From NCBI GenBank assembly GCA_026982075.1, contig JALSHU010000012.1:1-33384 (forward strand): a stretch of DNA of 33,384 bases, read 5' to 3'. Position numbers and translations under genes: made by a program. Below are positions 30,389 through 33,384 of the stretch, piece by piece. Below the pieces are notes generated by a model that saw nothing but the letters and a program-made list of their open reading frames with translations, was not told the DNA's origin and ran no database searches. How positions within the stretch are numbered: the first letter of the stretch is position 1; each line of letters opens with the position of its first letter. The stretch is from Sulfurovum sp. (GTDB lineage Bacteria > Campylobacterota > Campylobacteria > Campylobacterales > Sulfurovaceae).

Positions 30389-32722
30389 ATGAATAATCAA
30401 ATAAATGCAGAAGATTTTAATCAAGCTATTGACAATAAGTCCATCTCATTTGAAAACCGCCTAACCTACGATAAATTAAGTTTTTACTATATCTCAGTAC
30501 CTATTATGCTACTTGGTAATATATTAGGAGCATTCTTACTAAGTGCTATGCAGATTAATGTTGTAGATTTCTACTTTATAGGTATCTGGTTACTTGTGAG
30601 TTTTATTATGTTTTTGTATCAACTGTACCATTACTATCAATTTAAAAATGAAACAGAAGAAAATAAACTTAAAAATGCTGATATATGGCTAGATAAATAC
30701 TATACTAATATACTCCTTAGTGGTATTGTATGGGGTAGTGCCGCATTTTTAGTTTTTCCTGAATCCAATCTACTAAATCAAATGATTGTCATGTTGTTTC
30801 TATTTGCCATTGGTTTTTCTGCTATGGGAGTACTTGCTTCAAAGCAAGATTTGCTTTTAACCTATGTCTTAGCTACCTATTCACCCCTTATTTTACGTTT
30901 ATTTTTTATGGAAGATGATTTATATACTAAAATTGCTTATGCGGTATTGGCTTTAATGCTTATCATGATACTCATAGCAAACTATTATGGCAAAATCATC
31001 AATAACTCTTTAAATAACCGTCAACACTTTATTACCATTAAACATTCCCATGAAAAGCTGAAAGAACGATTTTTTTCCTTATTTGAACGTGCACCTGTAG
31101 GCATATATTATTATGACAAAGATTTAAAACTGCAAGATGTTAATACTCACTTTATACAAATGAATAAAGTAGAGACAAAAGAGGATTTACTCAATTTAAA
31201 TCTTAACACATTAACTGATAAGCGAATTATCAATACACATGAAAAAGTATTTAAGGGGAACAGTAGTCATTATCGTGGTCCATTTGAAATACAAAACAAT
31301 GATACAAATATTTATGTAAACCTCTCGTGTGTACCTATGTTTGACTCGGATGGTAATGTTGCTGGAGGTATTACAATCATTAATGATATTACCAATGAAA
31401 TTACAGCAAAAGAAGAAATGATTAGGCATGCCTATTATGACATGCTTACCAGTATTCCAAATCGTACACTACTCATGGATAAATTAAAAAGTTTTCTCAT
31501 TGATAGAAAAGATCAAAAAGAATATGCATCACTTCTTTTTTTAGATATTGATAATTTTAAAAAAGTTAATGAAACTTACGGACATGATGTAGGAGATAAT
31601 TTACTTAAGCAAGTTGTAATCCGTATAGAAAAAATGATTGGTAATACGGAAATATTTGCACGTATCAGTGGAAATAAGTTTGTTATATTACTTCCTATAT
31701 TAGATATAGACGAAATACAATCTCAAACATTAGTAACACAGTACATAGACTCAATTAACAAACAGTTTCTTCTCCCCTTAAATTTGGCAGGAGAAGAGTA
31801 TCATCTGAGTTTTACTATTGGTGCTGTTTTATTTCATGATAATACTGTATCAGCATATGACCTTCTCAAGCGTTCTGAGACAGCAATGTACCGGGCAAAA
31901 AATTCAGTCAAAGGCTCAAGCCTATTTTATCGAAGCAGTATGAGTGAATATATTAAAGAAGAACTCATGCTTGAAAATGACATCCATAAAGCGATCAAAA
32001 ACCATGAATTTGAAATATATTATCAACCACAACTTGATTTTTATGAAAATAAAATTATAGGGGCTGAAGCACTTGTACGATGGAACCACCCGACGAAGGG
32101 GTCTATCCCTCCTGCAAAATTTATACCTATCGCTGAAGAGAGTGGTATTATTATTAAACTAGAAGAATTGATTTTTGATAAAGTACTTGAAGAAATAAAA
32201 ATACTTAGTTTATTGGAAAATGGTTTTACACTTAATCATATTGCTATTAATGTTAGTACCATACATTTTCTACAGCCACATTTTGTTGAAAAACTAATGC
32301 TTCTAGTGAGTAAACACAAAGTCAAACCAGAATGGGTTGAACTTGAAATAACTGAAAATGGGGTGATGCAAAATATTAAAGATGCGGTCCAGAAAGTGCA
32401 TGAATTAAAATCTTTTGGTTTTACAATTTCTCTCGATGATTTTGGTACAGGATACTCCTCATTAGCATATTTGAAAGAATTGCCAGTAGATACCATAAAG
32501 GTTGATCAATCATTTGTTTTTAATATGAATGAAAATGCTGGTGATGCAATGATTGTGGAGTCAGTTGTAGCCATAGGGAAAAAATTTAGTTTCAAAATTT
32601 TAGCTGAAGGAGTTGAAAATAAAGAGACATTAGCACAGCTAAAATTAATCAATTGTGATTCTTATCAAGGTTTTTTTGCGCATAAACCAATGCCTCTTGA
32701 GCAGTTAATAAAATTACTCTAA
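30389..32722 (+). CDS. Membrane PAS-GGDEF-EAL protein, likely c-di-GMP phosphodiesterase
   Basis: The predicted protein has 777 residues. The N terminus has about five membrane helices (residues 36-200), followed by a PAS domain (about 228-340), a GGDEF domain (about 345-510) and an EAL domain (about 530-777). The GGDEF signature is SGNKF (427-431) in place of GGDEF, so cyclase activity is unlikely, although the preceding DIDNFKKVNETYGHDVGD is normal. The EAL domain keeps its key residues: EAL at 560-562, INVS, ELEITEN, DDFGTGYSSL, IKVDQSF, AEGVE and YQGF. It should hydrolyse c-di-GMP, perhaps activated by GTP bound to the GGDEF domain. It is a lone gene, with a terminator hairpin after it. 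Confidence 0.9.
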   Translation: MNNQINAEDFNQAIDNKSISFENRLTYDKLSFYYISVPIMLLGNILGAFLLSAMQINVVDFYFIGIWLLVSFIMFLYQLYHYYQFKNETEENKLKNADIWLDKYYTNILLSGIVWGSAAFLVFPESNLLNQMIVMLFLFAIGFSAMGVLASKQDLLLTYVLATYSPLILRLFFMEDDLYTKIAYAVLALMLIMILIANYYGKIINNSLNNRQHFITIKHSHEKLKERFFSLFERAPVGIYYYDKDLKLQDVNTHFIQMNKVETKEDLLNLNLNTLTDKRIINTHEKVFKGNSSHYRGPFEIQNNDTNIYVNLSCVPMFDSDGNVAGGITIINDITNEITAKEEMIRHAYYDMLTSIPNRTLLMDKLKSFLIDRKDQKEYASLLFLDIDNFKKVNETYGHDVGDNLLKQVVIRIEKMIGNTEIFARISGNKFVILLPILDIDEIQSQTLVTQYIDSINKQFLLPLNLAGEEYHLSFTIGAVLFHDNTVSAYDLLKRSETAMYRAKNSVKGSSLFYRSSMSEYIKEELMLENDIHKAIKNHEFEIYYQPQLDFYENKIIGAEALVRWNHPTKGSIPPAKFIPIAEESGIIIKLEELIFDKVLEEIKILSLLENGFTLNHIAINVSTIHFLQPHFVEKLMLLVSKHKVKPEWVELEITENGVMQNIKDAVQKVHELKSFGFTISLDDFGTGYSSLAYLKELPVDTIKVDQSFVFNMNENAGDAMIVESVVAIGKKFSFKILAEGVENKETLAQLKLINCDSYQGFFAHKPMPLEQLIKLL

Positions 32723-32730
32723 TCTTATTG

Positions 32731-32764
32731 TTACGACATCTTCTCTAAAAAGAAGATGTTGTAA
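32731..32764. terminator. Bidirectional terminator between the EAL gene and htpG
   Basis: TTACGACATCTTCT (32731-32744) pairs with AGAAGATGTTGTAA (32751-32764) over 14 bp with one G-U pair and a 6-nt loop. It sits between the two convergent stop codons at 32722 and 32769, so it can serve both genes. Confidence 0.7.
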
Positions 32765-32768
32765 ACAC

Positions 32769-33384
32769 TTAAATTACTTTGCTGGTTAAAGATGCTATAC
32801 GAGAAGCAAATGCCCCTTTATCTTTAATCTCTATACCTTCAGAAAGCCTTGCAGAATCCAATAGTATCCAAGAGATGTCCTCAAATAATGCTGTGTCATC
32901 TAAAGTACCTAGCTTTTGTATTAACTCATGGTCTGGATTAATTTCCAATATCATTGGTGCTTCAGGCATTGCCTCACCCATCTGTGCAAATATTCCTGCC
33001 ATTGCAGCCATAGGATCTGATGGATCATTCACCACACAAGAAGGACTATCAATCAGACGTGTAGATGTTTTTACAGTTTTCACTTCTGAACCTAAAACTT
33101 CTTTTATTTTGTCAGTGAGTGCTTTAAATTCTTTTTCTATCTCTTCTCTCTCTTCTTCAGTTTTAGAATCAGGTGCTTCGATAGTTGTAATATCTTTTAG
33201 TTCCCACTCTTTATACTGCCCTATCATAGGGGTAACAATACTATCTTCATCTTTGTCATCCATGATAAGTACTTCAATATTTGCTTTATTGTATGCTTCA
33301 AGCAAAGGTGAGTTTCTAAGCATTTTTTCATCTTCACCTAAAAGATAGTAAATTACTTTCTTCTCTGAATCTGCTCGTGAAATA
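32769..33384 (-). CDS. htpG: Chaperone HtpG (Hsp90), 3' part only
   Basis: The last 204 codons of a minus-strand gene whose start lies beyond the right edge. The visible part runs ISRADSEKKVIYYLLGEDEKM, then SPLLEAYNKANIEVLIMDDKDED, the middle-domain end, then the C-terminal dimerisation domain with RLIDSPSCVVND, ILEINPDHELIQKL and a final helix. The RLxxSPxCxV and EINPxHxxI motifs are characteristic of HtpG. It would be a dimeric ATP-dependent chaperone in the cytoplasm. A terminator hairpin shared with the EAL gene follows. Confidence 0.93.
   Translation of the reverse strand, partial: ISRADSEKKVIYYLLGEDEKMLRNSPLLEAYNKANIEVLIMDDKDEDSIVTPMIGQYKEWELKDITTIEAPDSKTEEEREEIEKEFKALTDKIKEVLGSEVKTVKTSTRLIDSPSCVVNDPSDPMAAMAGIFAQMGEAMPEAPMILEINPDHELIQKLGTLDDTALFEDISWILLDSARLSEGIEIKDKGAFASRIASLTSKVI

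Noticed and set aside
32779-33348. Plus-strand 189-codon open frame opposite htpG
   Set aside because: It is a Ser/Ile-rich shadow of the htpG coding strand, with HtpG motifs clearly read on the minus strand.
1-33384. CRISPR arrays, insertion sequences, phage or integration sites
   Set aside because: No regularly spaced repeats, transposase or integrase gene was found; the only tRNA gene (19826-19910) has no nearby duplicated end or mobile gene.

Overview
The window looks like a chromosomal segment of a sulfur-metabolising member of the Campylobacterota, closest in style to Sulfurovum or Sulfurimonas. This is inferred from the AT-rich sequence, a polysulfide-reductase-type psrABC operon, an ATP synthase c subunit with a signal-like N terminus, and the gene order hemD / structured RNA / purD / RDD / lptD / pnp. 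No 16S rRNA or other decisive marker is present. The left third is accessory-like and the rest is mostly core genome.

Bases 1-6732 are a copper and redox envelope locus. In order they encode a YHS-domain protein (cut by the window edge), a c-type cytochrome and a porin (minus strand), then on the plus strand a small Lys-rich Cys/Met/His protein, a Tat-dependent lipoprotein multicopper oxidase, a DUF302 protein, a SHOCT-domain membrane protein, a CopA/PcoA-type multicopper oxidase with a Met-rich insert, and a CopB-type outer-membrane protein. Five promoters here share one element: two TGCACA-like hexamers starting 11 bp apart, then 9 bp, then a -10 box. They look like one regulon, probably controlled by an OmpR/PhoB-family response regulator that is not encoded in the window.

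Bases 6733-10080 hold a sigma70-like promoter, a c-di-GMP-I (GEMM-I) riboswitch, and the two genes it appears to control: a DUF1800-type lipoprotein and a Tat-exported DUF1501 protein. The far right of the window encodes a c-di-GMP phosphodiesterase-type protein with a broken GGDEF signature and an intact EAL domain.

Bases 10081-13769 contain recR, a Dabb-domain protein, dnaJ, a DPS-like ferritin with a 27-bp palindromic operator, and a DUF5718-like protein. Bases 14044-18397 are a psrABC-type molybdoenzyme operon for anaerobic sulfur-compound respiration. It is followed on the minus strand by an HU gene, a HAD phosphatase, tRNA-Leu(GAG) and atpE.

Bases 20525-30241 are a dense minus-strand run: CDF metal transporter, hemD, a structured RNA (6S RNA is my leading candidate), purD, an RDD protein, lptD, a J-domain protein, a phosphoribosyltransferase, pnp and a protein of unknown function. 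The window ends with the PAS-GGDEF-EAL protein (+) converging on the 3' part of htpG (-). No CRISPR array, insertion sequence, prophage or rRNA was seen.
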